Shown here: positions 1 through 10,600 of the stretch, piece by piece
How the letters are laid out: each line of letters opens with the position of its first letter
How positions within the stretch are numbered: position 1 is the stretch's first letter
NCBI GenBank assembly: GCA_025558095.1
Contig: JAIVFI010000015.1
Location: forward strand, 248,001-312,000
DNA from: Hyaloraphidium curvatum
Taxonomy: Eukaryota; Monoblepharomycota; Hyaloraphidiomycetes; Hyaloraphidiales; Hyaloraphidiaceae
Direction of reading: 5' to 3'
DNA: 64,000 bases
The notes under the pieces: model-generated
Databases searched by the model: none
What the model was told of the DNA's origin: nothing
What the model saw: the letters and a program-made list of their open reading frames with translations, nothing else
Made by a program: the position numbers and the translations under genes

Positions 1-397
1 CGTCCCGGTGGACGACGACCGCGGAACCCAGGGCGCCCAGGGCGCGGCTGCACCATCCGTCGGGGCTGCCGTATCCGTCGTCCCCGTAGATCGCCTTGTG
101 GATCGGCCCGCACTCGAGGTACGGCGTTGAGGACGTCCCGGTCGCGGCGAGGCCGTCGCAGCAGGTCCGGTCTCCGGCGACGACACAGGCCTGGCTGTCG
201 ATGCTCATACAGGCCGAGTTGCCCCAGGGCGTGAGCTTAACCGGCAGCCATCCTCCGTTTGCCGCGATGCAGGTCCAGCCGGAGCCGGCAAAGACGGGCC
301 CGCCCGCCGGTGCCACGCACACGGGGCCGGCGGCGACGAGCGCGGCGGGTGCCACGCAGGCGGCGGCAACAGCAGCGAGCGCAGCAGGAAGCCGCAT
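1..397 (-). CDS. Secreted Cys-rich protein, C-terminus cut by window edge
   Basis: Reading leftwards from an ATG at 397 gives an uninterrupted frame of 132 codons that leaves the window at base 1. The first ~24 residues (MRLPAALAAVAAACVAPAAL...) form a typical cleavable signal peptide. The mature part is rich in Cys, Gly and Trp (for example GGWLPVKLTPWGNSACMSID and a CC pair), suggesting a disulfide-bonded extracellular protein. I recognise no family. Its style, short Cys-containing blocks after a signal peptide, resembles the C-terminal part of the large surface protein at 7615-15995, but there is no clear sequence match. Partial: the 3' end lies outside the window. Seen: frame and signal peptide. 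Inferred: secretion. Confidence 0.6.
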   Translation of the reverse strand, partial: MRLPAALAAVAAACVAPAALVAAGPVCVAPAGGPVFAGSGWTCIAANGGWLPVKLTPWGNSACMSIDSQACVVAGDRTCCDGLAATGTSSTPYLECGPIHKAIYGDDGYGSPDGWCSRALGALGSAVVVHRD

Positions 398-518
398 CGT
401 TCGAGTGGGCCGTTTGGATTTCGAAGGGGGATTCGCGGGTTTAAAAGCGCCCGCGTCCGCAGCCTCGCTCAGCCCGATCGACCGGCCGCACGCGTCGACT
501 CCAACGCGGACCGACGAA

Positions 519-1476
519 ATGGCGCTGCAGGAGTTCTTCACGGAGTGCTCGCGCGCTCTGGACGACAATGTAGCGGTCCCCGTGGCGCACGGGCCGTGGC
601 CGTTCCTGTTGCGGTCCTGACGCGTCCGCCCGCCGCAGAACGACCGGCGCGAGCGCATCATCAAGCAGTCGCGCGACGTGACGATCCTCAGCAAGCGCAT
701 GATCTTCCTGCTGCACCGGTGCGTTGCCGCCCCCCAATCCCCCGATTCGGTGTTGAGACGCGTCCGCCCCCAGCGCGACGCCGCAGACGCTGCCCGCCGT
801 GCTCGCCGAGGCCGCCGAGAAGCAGGCCGAGCTGCTCTCCCTCATCCGCGCGCTGCGCCCCGAGCTGACCGGCCAGCGGCTGTTCCGCCACCACCGCTCC
901 GTCGCGGGCGGCGTGGAGGAGTTCGTCGAGGCGGCAACCTTCCTGCGCTACGCCTCGCACGGCCGCGTGCCGTCCTTCGCTGAGATGCGCGCCGAGTTCG
1001 AGGCCGCAACGGGCATGCCGCTCGGCGCCGTGGACTACCTGACCGGCCTGGGCGACCTCACGGGGGAGCTCATGCGCGCGTGCCTCAACGCGGCGGCGAG
1101 GTCCGACGCGCAGGCGGCCGTGCGCGCGTGCGAGGCCGTGCGGGACATCGAGCGGGCGTATCCCGTCGCCGAATTGGCAGCGGCGGGGTGCCTGGGGGGG
1201 TACGGGGTGAGGAAAAAGGTGGACGAGATGCGGAACAGCGTGCGCAAGTGCGAGGCCGCGTGCGCGGCGCTGCGGCTGAGGGGGATGGAGAAGGTGCCCG
1301 GCAGGGTGATGGGGCTCGTCGAGGAGGAGGAGGAGGAGGGCGAGGCGGAGGTTCCGAGGCCGGCGAGCGCGCCGAGGGCGCGGGGAGGCTCGGCCGCACG
1401 GGGGCGCGGGCGGGGACGCGGGCGGGGAGACCGCGGGGACAATCCGGCTCCGATGGAGGACGTAGAGACAGGGTGA
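519..1476 (+). CDS. TSNAX: Translin-associated factor X (TRAX)
   Basis: Three exons (519-569, 639-718, 774-1476) give 277 aa. TRAX forms C3PO with translin, an RNase acting on passenger-strand and tRNA-derived RNAs. Family signatures are clear: the N-terminal helix RERIIKQSRDVTILSKRMIF followed by LLHR, then EEFVEAATF, then the block YLTGLGDLTGELMRACLN. The two Glu residues of EFVE and the Asp of DLTGEL correspond to the catalytic acidic residues of animal TRAX, so the nuclease site looks intact. The C-terminus carries a family-atypical tail: a poly-Glu run, then an Arg/Gly-rich RG repeat stretch (about residues 225-265), likely disordered and RNA-binding. Introns are 69 and 55 nt. No translin gene is in the window. 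Length is close to animal TRAX (about 290 aa). Confidence 0.9.
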
Positions 1477-1583
1477 ATTCAACGAAAAGCTGCCATCTGA
1501 GCTTTGAACTCTTCCTTTCCCCGGGTATCGCCTGCGAAGAAACCGGCAAAGTCCTGGCGCACCAAGCTCTGCGCCTCGGAGCC

Positions 1584-3719
1584 TCAGAGCCCCAGGTCGT
1601 CGTAGTCGCCATCTTCCCCGTCATTAGCCGCCCAGCCGTCCCCACCGTAGTCTTCTTCCACCACGTCTTCCTCCTCCGCCCTCCCCGCCCTCCTCCCCGG
1701 CCCCAGCCCGAGCAGCTCCAACACATCCGAATCGCACCAGCTCCTCTCCCCCTCCCTCGCCCTCTCCCGATCCCCGCACCATCCCCCCTCCTCTTCCCCC
1801 TCGGCCTCGACCCGGATCACCGGCATCGCCGGCAGCCTGTGGTCCGCGGGCTCCGCGAACGGCCTGTACCTTCCCGCCAAGTCCGCGTGCTCCACCTCGA
1901 CCGTCCCCCCCGCGCGCGTGGCAAAGTGCCACACGGGCCGCTCGCCGCCCGAGGGCAGGGCGACGGGGAGCAGCGCCCATTCCTCGCCCGTGATGCGGAG
2001 CGTGCGGCGTTCTGTGAAGGAGTCCGGGGGGAGGGCGGAGGCGGCGGCGGAGGTGATGACGGCGCCGTCGCTGTTGCGGATGAGCTCGAGCTCCTGGTAG
2101 ATGGAGGTGAGCCAGAGATAGCTGATGCGGGGGGTCCCGGGCTCGGGCTTGAGGCGGATCTGTGGGTCCCGAAGGTAACCTTTGAGGTGAGAAGTAGATC
2201 CCACCGAGAGCCGCGCGTCGACCCACCAGGTCACCCCTTCGCAGGAAATCGCTACCGAGCCACAGCCCCTTGTAGTGGTTCAGCTTTTCCATCTTGTCGA
2301 TCCACGCCCTCGCCTCCTCCGTCAGGTCGTCCACGCTCCCCGTGTGGTACCAAGCGTAGCACTCGCTCGGCCTCGCCCTCCCCGCCAGGTTGGCCGCCAT
2401 CGCCACCGCCCTCGTCAGCGCAGCGCGCGCGCTCAGCCTCGGTTCCGGCTCCGGCGCCGGGGGCTGGTGCTCCAGGTACGGCCGCAGCGGCGCCTCGGGG
2501 ACCGGGAACAGGTGGCCGTCCGTTGCGAGGGGGTGCACCTGGTACGAGTAGCGCGGGGCGCCGGCGTCCACGCGGGCGAAGCGCTGGATGATGCGGCACG
2601 GCCAGAGGGGAGTCGGATCGTCGGGCGACGACGAGGAGGAAGAAGCACTGGCGGCGGGCGCGGTGCCGTCGTGCGGGAGGATGCACCATTCGGCGCCCTT
2701 GGCGGTGCAGCTTCCCCCCTCGTCGGCCCCCTCGTCCGCGTCCGCGATCCGCATCCTCAGCCAGACAATCTCGCCCACCCGCCAGCGGGGCACCACGGAT
2801 TCTGCCGCGCGGCCGGGCTGGTAGTACTTGAGGTCGACCTTCTTCTCGTAATTCGAGTCCGGGTTGACGGGCAGCGCCGAGACAAGGGTCTGCTTCGAGG
2901 GGGCCAGACCTTTTTCCAGCTTCTTGAGGTACGGGCCGCAGTATTTGCAGGCGCAGTTGGCGTGGTCCAGGGTGGGATCGGTGTAGAGCCACACGAGATG
3001 GGGGAGGAACTCCTCGCAGGACCTGGCGTGCAGCCCGCGCATGAGCAGCTGCAATGGCACCGTTCCCGAGCAACCCACCGTATTCTCTGGTTCGACGGAT
3101 GCCCGAAAACGTAGGGATCGACGCGCATTTTCTCCTTGGACGTGCGAGCGGCGGGCGTCGAGTGGGTGAGGTCCTTATCCTTCTTGATGACGGGCACCGA
3201 GACGACCTGCGCGATCTTTATGCCAGCCCCCTTGGTGAAATGGTGCTGGAAGAGCGCATAGCCCTCGGGGAACGCCTGCAGCACCACCCTGTTCTTCGCG
3301 GCGGCGTCGTTGGCGGCCTTGGTGGAACCGAACAGCGCCGCGGCCAGCGCGGGGTTTTTTGCGGCCTCCTTGGTCAGCAAGCCGCCCAGACGCTCCAGCC
3401 AATTGGCGGCCAGCGGATCCGACGGCGGCAGCGGGCCGGCGTAGTAGTGGTATCCCGTTCCGGCGCCTCCCTCGACGGCGGCCGTGTTCTGGAGGTCCGT
3501 CGGCCAGTGCACGTCCGCGCCGTCGGAGCGCGGCGTCCTCGCGAGTTCCTTTGCCGGCCGCGTGTCGGTTGCCCTTTTGCGTGGCGTGGGGGCGGGGGAG
3601 ACGGAGGGCGCGGCCTTCTTGGGCTTCGCGCGCTGCGGCCGGCTCTTTCCCCTCTGCGGCGCATCCGACGCGTCCGACGCGTCCGCATCCGACTCGCGCG
3701 CGGCTTTGCGCTTCGGCAT
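1584..3719 (-). CDS. Clr2-like transcriptional silencing factor
   Basis: Three exons (3719-3079, 3022-2227, 2159-1584) give 670 aa; introns are 56 and 67 nt. In fission yeast Clr2 is part of the SHREC heterochromatin complex. The match rests on the N-terminal Clr2 block DPYVFGHPSNQRIR followed across intron 1 by SCEEFLPHLVWL and a CACKYC cysteine pair, and on the C-terminal block GLWLGSDFLRRGDLIRLK followed by the strand ISYLWLTSIY; both intron joins restore these family motifs. The N-terminal ~100 residues are basic and low in complexity (nuclear-localisation-like); the C-terminus is acidic. Start chosen at MPKRKAARE because upstream codons run into a T-rich, promoter-like stretch shared with the divergent gene at 3914. 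Function by homology; no other complex member is in the window. Confidence 0.75.
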
Positions 3720-3913
3720 CGCGGCAGCGGGCGCTTCGGCCGGCGGTTGCCGGGGTGAGGTGTCGATCGACCGGGCAGTTGAATTCAAGCAGCCTTGAAT
3801 AGCTTTTCCGTTTTTTTTCATGGAATCCGTCGCGACCTTAGCGAGCGAGACCCAGGCGAAAATTTGGAGATTCGCGCCGAACGGGATATCTTGCGCTCGT
3901 CTCCCGCGCCCCC
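3720..3913. promoter_or_regulatory. Divergent intergenic region, likely shared promoter
   Basis: This 194-bp spacer separates the starts of the Clr2-like gene (leftward) and the 961-aa gene (rightward). It holds a T-rich tract near 3803-3820, unlike the GC-rich surroundings. No clear TATA box was seen. A shared bidirectional promoter is inferred from layout only. Confidence 0.4.
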
Positions 3914-6799
3914 ATGGCGGAGGCCCCGTCGCTCTCGGCGCTGGCACCGACCGAGGCCCCGGTCATCGTCGACCGCGCGTCGCGGCTGGCCAGCGTGGGC
4001 ATCTCGGAGCCGCGCTACACCGATGCGCCCGCCTCCCTCGCCGAGGCCTTGGAGCCCGCGGCCGGGCAGCTCGGCCACCACTCGATCCCGCACGCGCTCG
4101 AGGACGTCGTCTTTGCCCCGGGCTTCGTGCCAATATGCCGCCAGACGCCCGAGGCCCGCGAGGCGTGGATCGCGGAGCACTGGACGCCGTTCCTCGCGAA
4201 GCTGGACGCCGAACTGGCCGAAGTGAAGCGCCGCTCCGCCGCCGGATATCGTCCGGAGGAGCGTATGCCGTCGCAGGACGACATGAGAGCCTTCACTGCA
4301 GCGTGCTACCGCCTGACCGCCGTCTGGTACGGCGTGCCCAATGTGTGCTGTGTGTACCAGTTCCTCATCGCCTGCTCCGAAACGGCGGGCATCGAGACGG
4401 TGTACCGGGTGGAGGACATTCCGCAGCGCCGCTCCGACGACGGCTTCATACTGGGCCTCGACGGGAAATCAAGGGCCGGCGCCTACGCCATCGCGGACAG
4501 GCTCTACGCGGACCTCCTGCAGCGCGGAACCATGGAGCAGCGCGCTGGGGCCAACGACATCGACACCACGCTGCTGCCCAACGTCGTCACGGCGACAAAG
4601 GCCAAGGTGCTCCTGGGCTCGCAGGTCGCCCGCAACTTCGTCGTCAAGTCGATCAAGTCGCTGCAGCGGACCATGCTGCGGCGGCTGGGCGCCGTGCTGG
4701 GCATGCCGACTGACGACGGCGCCGCTAGCTCGATCCTGTCGCTCGGGCCGGAGGAGCTGCGCGCGGTGCTGGCCGCGGTCACGGACGAAGAGCTGCACCG
4801 CGCCCAGATCCGGAGGGACAATGTTGTTTTCGCCGCCCTGATCCGCCGCGGGGCGCCGCTCGAGAACTGGGGACAGATGGATGCAGGGCTCCAGAAGCGC
4901 ATACAGCAGTACGTGGAGTTGGAGATCCTGGCCAATGCCGAGGAGGAGGAAGTCGCCGCGCGGACGTCTTCGGGCACGTCGTGGGGCACCCCCGCGCCCG
5001 CCTCACCAGAGGCCTCCCCGCAGGATGCAGCATCGCCCGATTCCGCGGATGCCGCGCACGGCGACAACGTGGCCGCCCCGACGGCACATCCGCCCGCGCA
5101 CCAGCTCCAAAAGCTGATTACGGGATGGGACCGACACTTCCCCGAGTCGGACGTCGTCGAGGACGCTGTGCAGGCCACGAGCCCGACCTCGTACGGTGGT
5201 CCCGGCCCGGCCGACGGGTCGCCGTCTGCCGCGACGGGATCCTCGTCGCACCTGCAGCTTCCCACCATCTCCTTCTCCTCCGAGGACGGCCGCAACACCA
5301 TCGGCTGGCCCGTGCCCAAGACGGAACCCGAATCACTCCCCGGCGAGCCCGGAACGACCGAGGAATCCTTTTCCAGCGACCACCGTCCCGCGGACGGCCG
5401 CGTTTCACCCTCCACCCCATCCACGCTGCTGCCGCGCGCCACGAGCACGCACGCCCGCTTCTCCCCCACCCTGGGTCCCCTCTTCTCTGAGTTCGTCGCA
5501 TGGGTGCACGAGTTTCCCGGCCGCTACTTCCACGACGACGAGGAAGAGCATCGGAGGCTTCTCATCCTGGGGATGTGGACCGATCAGCTCGCCGTGCTCC
5601 GCCGCAAGCTCGTGGAGAAGCTCACGCTATACCGGTACATCTCCTTGCACTGGTGGCGCGCGCACGACAGCTTCGTGGCCCTGGACGGCGGCGGAACGAG
5701 GGTCATCAGGCCAAAGGGGAGCCGGGAGCACTCGCGTTTCCGCAAGAACGCGTTCCCGTACGCCCGGCTGCACGGGATGGGGCTGCTCTCGGGGGGCATC
5801 GACTCGAGCCTGTTCCACGGGCAGACGCACCGGCAGAGCAGGATGCTCTACGAACTCGGGGCGTACCTTGATCCGGGCGCCAAGGCGCCCAACTGGTGGA
5901 ACACCGACATCGAGAAGATCGTCGTCGAGGCCATGCACGGCTCGCCGACCGAGACGCTGGACCGGCTGCTCCCGCGCGACGCGTACCTGAACGTGGGTCA
6001 GAACCCCAAGATCGGCTCGTCGATTGGCGCGACGCTGCACACCCACGTGACCGCGGGCTCCGTGCTCTCCTTCCCGGTCTACTGCCTCATCAACCGCCCC
6101 GCATTCTGCCCCGCCGTGGACGCCGAGGTTGACCTGGTGCAGGTCGGAAGCAGCGAGGACGCTTTCTTCGTCAAGCTGCATGTGGCCGCCGAGTCGGACC
6201 CCGTGACTTGCGGCGCGGTGGGGTTCCTCATCTCCCTGCGCCGGAAGCTGGTGGCGGTCGGCGGCAGGGAGGTGGATTTCGTGTGCCGCGCGCTGCCGAG
6301 CCCCGTCAGGGGCGGGCTGTATATGATCCTGATCGTACTCGGGGATCTGAGGGAAGACAAGGCTCTCGGGGCGTGCGTTAACAACCAGACAGGGGAGAAC
6401 ACGTTGTCGCCTGAGTTTCCCGTGACCAACTTTGACCTCTCGATCTCGGGCGGCGGGATTCTTGGTAAGCTTCGGGGTCGACGGGCGGTCCCGAAGATTT
6501 TTCTGACTTTCCCTGCACCAGTCAAGGCGGCGGAACGCTGGGAAGCGGCGCTTGAGGGCAGACCCGCACTGGATCGACTCTACGACTTTATGCGCTTCCC
6601 CGGGGCACGAAAGATCGTCGCAGAGGCGTGCCGCGAGGTCGGCTACACGGACCCCGCGAACGGGCGGAGCGAGAGCGCGGATCCGGGGGCGGAGGTTGCG
6701 GAAACGCTGGCGAAGCTGTCGAAGCTGGGCTGGGAGGCGGCGTCCGATGCGGGCACTGCCGCGAACGGCACAGCTCCCGGTGCTTCAGAAAGCAAATAG
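3914..6799 (+). CDS. Intronless 961-aa protein of unknown function
   Basis: One uninterrupted frame, unusual here because most neighbours carry several introns. I do not recognise a family. Residues ~1-345 look globular and helical; ~345-520 are Ser/Pro/Asp-rich and probably disordered; ~520-940 look globular again, with aromatic-rich segments (RYISLHWWRAHDSF), a beta-rich region around LSFPVYCLINRPAFCP and PVTCGAVGFLISLRRKLVAV, and a Gly-rich SISGGGILGKLRGRRAVPK. Around residues 625-631 stands LLSGGIDSSL, formally identical to the SGGxDS P-loop of ATP pyrophosphatases (asparagine or GMP synthetase type), but nothing else of that fold is evident, so I make no functional claim. The stop codon lies inside a short segment (AAATAGCATTCC) also present beyond the stop of the SNARE gene at 16357. 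Confidence 0.75.
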   Translation: MAEAPSLSALAPTEAPVIVDRASRLASVGISEPRYTDAPASLAEALEPAAGQLGHHSIPHALEDVVFAPGFVPICRQTPEAREAWIAEHWTPFLAKLDAELAEVKRRSAAGYRPEERMPSQDDMRAFTAACYRLTAVWYGVPNVCCVYQFLIACSETAGIETVYRVEDIPQRRSDDGFILGLDGKSRAGAYAIADRLYADLLQRGTMEQRAGANDIDTTLLPNVVTATKAKVLLGSQVARNFVVKSIKSLQRTMLRRLGAVLGMPTDDGAASSILSLGPEELRAVLAAVTDEELHRAQIRRDNVVFAALIRRGAPLENWGQMDAGLQKRIQQYVELEILANAEEEEVAARTSSGTSWGTPAPASPEASPQDAASPDSADAAHGDNVAAPTAHPPAHQLQKLITGWDRHFPESDVVEDAVQATSPTSYGGPGPADGSPSAATGSSSHLQLPTISFSSEDGRNTIGWPVPKTEPESLPGEPGTTEESFSSDHRPADGRVSPSTPSTLLPRATSTHARFSPTLGPLFSEFVAWVHEFPGRYFHDDEEEHRRLLILGMWTDQLAVLRRKLVEKLTLYRYISLHWWRAHDSFVALDGGGTRVIRPKGSREHSRFRKNAFPYARLHGMGLLSGGIDSSLFHGQTHRQSRMLYELGAYLDPGAKAPNWWNTDIEKIVVEAMHGSPTETLDRLLPRDAYLNVGQNPKIGSSIGATLHTHVTAGSVLSFPVYCLINRPAFCPAVDAEVDLVQVGSSEDAFFVKLHVAAESDPVTCGAVGFLISLRRKLVAVGGREVDFVCRALPSPVRGGLYMILIVLGDLREDKALGACVNNQTGENTLSPEFPVTNFDLSISGGGILGKLRGRRAVPKIFLTFPAPVKAAERWEAALEGRPALDRLYDFMRFPGARKIVAEACREVGYTDPANGRSESADPGAEVAETLAKLSKLGWEAASDAGTAANGTAPGASESK

Positions 6800-6946
6800 C
6801 ATTCCAGCGAGGCAACACGCCTTCGGATTGGCTCGACTATTCCTTCACCAATCCCCTTGACGCCTACACATCGATCTCGTCGTCCGTCACCAGGCTCATT
6901 GCCTTAAGCCGCTCCACGGACCCAGAGATGGCACAAGGTTCTCGCG
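6797..6946 (-). pseudogene. Broken copy of the 3' end of the SNAP-25/Sec9-type SNARE gene
   Basis: On the minus strand this stretch encodes AISGSVERLKAMSLVTDDEI followed by D, V and a stop. It matches AISGSVARLKAMSLVMNDEI in the second SNARE motif of the gene at 16357-17311. The copy continues into sequence beyond that gene's stop (AAATAGCATTCC, GGCAACACG), with internal deletions of roughly 57 and 23 bases that remove the rest of the SNARE motif. Upstream of AISGS the similarity stops. Same strand as the source gene, about 9.5 kb away on the other side of the large surface-protein gene. Only last-exon and 3'-flanking sequence is present, so a retrocopy and a DNA duplication cannot be told apart. 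Confidence 0.7.
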
Positions 6947-7614
6947 ATGGACTGGCCGTCTGTGCCCTGGCGATGACCGTTTTCATCGAGCCCCATGTGC
7001 CGAACCCACCGGAGGATCGGGTTGCAGGAAGCCTGCCTGCCAGGCCTCGATGTGCGCCGTCCTTTTTCCCGCCCATAACCCCCGACTGGTGCCCCTAGGT
7101 CGACGTCATTCCCGTCAGGGACCGACCGCGCCGACCAGGGCAGGGCGGGGCTGGAGAGTCGCCCCCTTGCCCCCGCCTTGGCCCCCGCTGCTCCGCGCAC
7201 CGCGATCCCTATTTTAATGCGCATGCCGAGCAATCCCAGCAGTGGTAATGTGCTGGGCCCGGCGCGGGGCCGTTTGGCCAGGGCATGCGTGTGCGGCGAG
7301 GCGGCGGAAAGGGTGCTTAGTCATTACATCTCGGCAATACCATGCCGCGGAGCGCGGCCCCCGCTGGATGCGTTCCCTCGGGCCGGTACAGCCGATTGAC
7401 AAGCACGCGGCCCGTATTCAGCCTGGTATGCACCCGAAGAGCACGGCGAAGCGGTTCAGGCGCCCCTGCCGACTGTCGGCCTGGCTTAACGGGCTGGGGT
7501 GCCGACAAGGATAGGGACCAAGGATCCCAAATCCGGCGCGTTGTCCTGAATCCACCAGCAACGCCGGCATATTCGGGCCTGAAGAATCCGCGATACCGCC
7601 CCACCGCATTTCCA
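6947..7614. other. Intergenic region upstream of the large surface-protein gene
   Basis: No supported gene seen on either strand. The sequence is GC-rich and carries short open frames without recognisable composition. It presumably contains the promoter and 5' leader of the gene starting at 7615. No convincing TATA box or other element was identified. Confidence 0.4.
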
Positions 7615-10600
7615 ATGGAGGCGGTCGCTCGCCCGGCGAAACCGCCGGAACGCGCCGCGCCTCACCGCACCGGGCGTCCGCGCCGGACGCCGTCCCTCAT
7701 CGGGGTCGCCGCCCTCCTGCTCCTCCTCTCCGCGACCATCGCGGTCGCCGGCGCTCAGCTCCAGACCTACGATCGCACCCCTGTTGCCCGCTCCTCCTCT
7801 TCATTCGTGCGGGGCGAAACCTGGTAAGCACGCTCGGTTCCCTGTGGCGTCACATCTGACTCGCCGCGGCCAGCTGCGCCGGGTGCTCGTACGACACAGG
7901 ATGCTGTTGCCCCAGGGTATATAAAATGCAACGTACCAAGACTGTCACTTCCACCTCTGTCACGACCCACCGGCGCACGCGTACCCATGTGAGAAAAGTC
8001 ACCACCATCGTCACCGTGACTGCGCGGCGCTTGTGGGGCCGCAGCGCACCAGTGGTCGTGCGCGAGACCAGAAGCTGGCCGGTCCCTCGAGAGGATGCCG
8101 GCAGGAACGCCACCGTTCCCCGACGGGTCGCCAGATCACAGCCCGAGCCATACACGCCCGACGAAGAACCCATCCGAGATCCCATCCAGACCTCGCACCA
8201 CCTCTTTGCCCGCCACCTCTGCCCTGTATGCCCCGCCGGGGTCGTGCCCGCCCGATCCGGGGCAGGAGGCAGCCCCTGCTGCCCGCGCACGACGATCTGG
8301 AGGACCTCGACCGCGGTCCGCAGGCGGACGACGACCGTATACACCACCAGGACGCGCAGAGTGACCACCACGAGCACTTTCACGAGCACAGTCGGGGCAG
8401 TGGGTTGCCGTTTCCGCGGGTGCCTCCGCTCGTGCCTAACGCGATCCCGGAAAGAAAAACGCGGTGCAGGGACAGGCGAGAGCAGTCCCTAGAAACGTTG
8501 TTGTGCACTGATCTGATTGATCCCTCGTCTCCACAGATCTGGTATGATGACGACAATGACGGCCTCTTCGACCCCACGCACGACCGCCCGATCGCCGGAC
8601 AGATCGTCTACGTCCTGCAGGTCGACGACGTCACCGGAAGCACTGTCATCGTCGCAACCGGGGTCACGGATGGCAACGGGCACTACGACATCGATGCGCC
8701 CCAGCTGCCCCCCAGGGTGCGCTGCCGCATCACGCTCAACGACCCGGCCAACAACCCTGTGGGGAACCCCATGGTGGGTGGCGATGCTGCGATGCTTCTT
8801 CTGCCTTGCTGATCTGATCTGGATCAAGACCAATTCCTCGGGCAGCTTCAACAATCTGGTCCCAATCCCGCCGTCAGCACAGCCTCCGCAGGTACGTTCC
8901 CCCGCGCGCACAGACGCGTCGTCTGACTGGTAATCCGCCACAGCTCACCGTCAGAAGTTTCGTCGATGCTTGTGCCGCGCGCAGGAGGGCGAGTGGCGCC
9001 GGAACCGTCACCATCGCGGGCGACGGCGCGCGCGCCCTCGCGACGGTCGTGCTCTCCTCGTCGGGCGCCAAAATCGCCGAAACGACCTCTGATGCTGGCG
9101 GATCGTGGAGATTTGTCATTTCCACGTCGAGCCTCCCCGGAGTGGGCGGCCAGACGCCGTTTGAAGTGCACCAGCTGGACCCGCACGGCCTGCCTTCACA
9201 ACCGGTGGCGGCCGGGTGAGTTCCGGGCGCGATTCCGGGGCGCTGCGACCTCTGCTGACGTGCGTTTCAGTGTCGCGACTTGCCCCGTGCGGACCACGAC
9301 GGGATCGGCCACGCGCACGCCGACGCCCGTGCCCGGAGGGAACGTTGGCGGCCGCGTTTACGTCGAGGAGACCGAAAAGCCGGGCGTACCCGGCGTCACC
9401 ATCCAAATAACTGGAATCGCTGCCAACGGAACCACCGTCAGCGTGACGACAATCACCGTGACGGATGGGAACTACACCTTCCTCAATCTGCCGCCCGGCA
9501 CGTACGCCATCACGGAGCTCGTGCCCAGTGGTTACATGCCTTCGCCGAACCACCCGGCGATCGTCATCGATCCGATCATCGTCACTATTGGTGGATCTTT
9601 AGGCGGAAACGACTTTGTTCTCGTGCGGGCGAGCACGACGTCGGCTAGCTCGGTGAGGGGATTGTTTGGGAGCGCGGAAACGGGCGCTGATTGGTCTTCA
9701 GACCGTCCTCTTGACGTCGACGGCCGCGCCGACCACGACAAGCCTGCCCTTGGGAGCCATCTCCGGCCGCGTCTTCGTCGACACGACAGGCCAGCCCGGG
9801 GTCGCCGGCGTCACCATCCAGCTCACGGGGACGGCGTCGAACGGCAGCGCCATCAGCTTGGCGACGGTCACCTTGGCGGACGGCAGCTACGCCTTCCCGG
9901 ACCTGCCCGACGGCACCTACACGGTCACCGAGATCGTACCGGACGGCTACTCGCCGTCGTCCAACTTCCCCAACAGCGTCATCACGCCCGTCGTTATCGC
10001 GGCTGGTGCATCGTCTGGCGGAAACGACTTCGGCCTCGTGCAAACCAGCAGCACTACGTACGCTACCTCGGTGAGCAGATTGACGGGAAGCGCGGGAACC
10101 TGGCGCTGAATTGTCCTGCAGACCGTTCTCTTGACCTCGACTGCCGCGCCGACGACGACGAGCCTTCCCGGAGGAACCATCTCCGGCCGCGTGTTCGTCG
10201 ACACGACAGGCCAGCCCGGGGTCGCCGGCGTCACCATCCAGCTCACGGGGACGGCGTCGAACGGCAGCGCCATCAGCTTGGCGACGGTCACCTTGGCGGA
10301 CGGCAGCTACGCCTTCCCGGACCTGCCCGACGGCACCTACACGGTCACCGAGATCGTACCGGACGGCTACTCGCCGTCGTCCAACTTCCCCAACAGCGTC
10401 ATCACGCCCGTCGTTATCGCGGCTGGTGCATCGTCTGGCGGAAACGACTTCGGCCTCGTGCAAACCAGCAGCACTACGTACGCTACCTCGGTGAGCAGAT
10501 TGACGGGAAGCGCGGGAACCTGGCGCTGAATTGTCCTGCAGACCGTTCTCTTGACCTCGACTGCCGCGCCGACGACGACGAGCCTTCCCGGAGGAACCAT

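Noticed and set aside
5780-5805. Assignment of the 961-aa protein as asparagine-synthetase-like from SGGIDSS
   Set aside because: Only this short motif matches; no glutaminase domain, no second nucleotide-binding motif and no order of conserved blocks were found.
7916-7924. TATATAAAA that looks like a TATA box
   Set aside because: It lies inside exon 2 of the surface-protein gene, where it encodes VYK within a Cys-rich segment that continues in frame from the signal-peptide exon.
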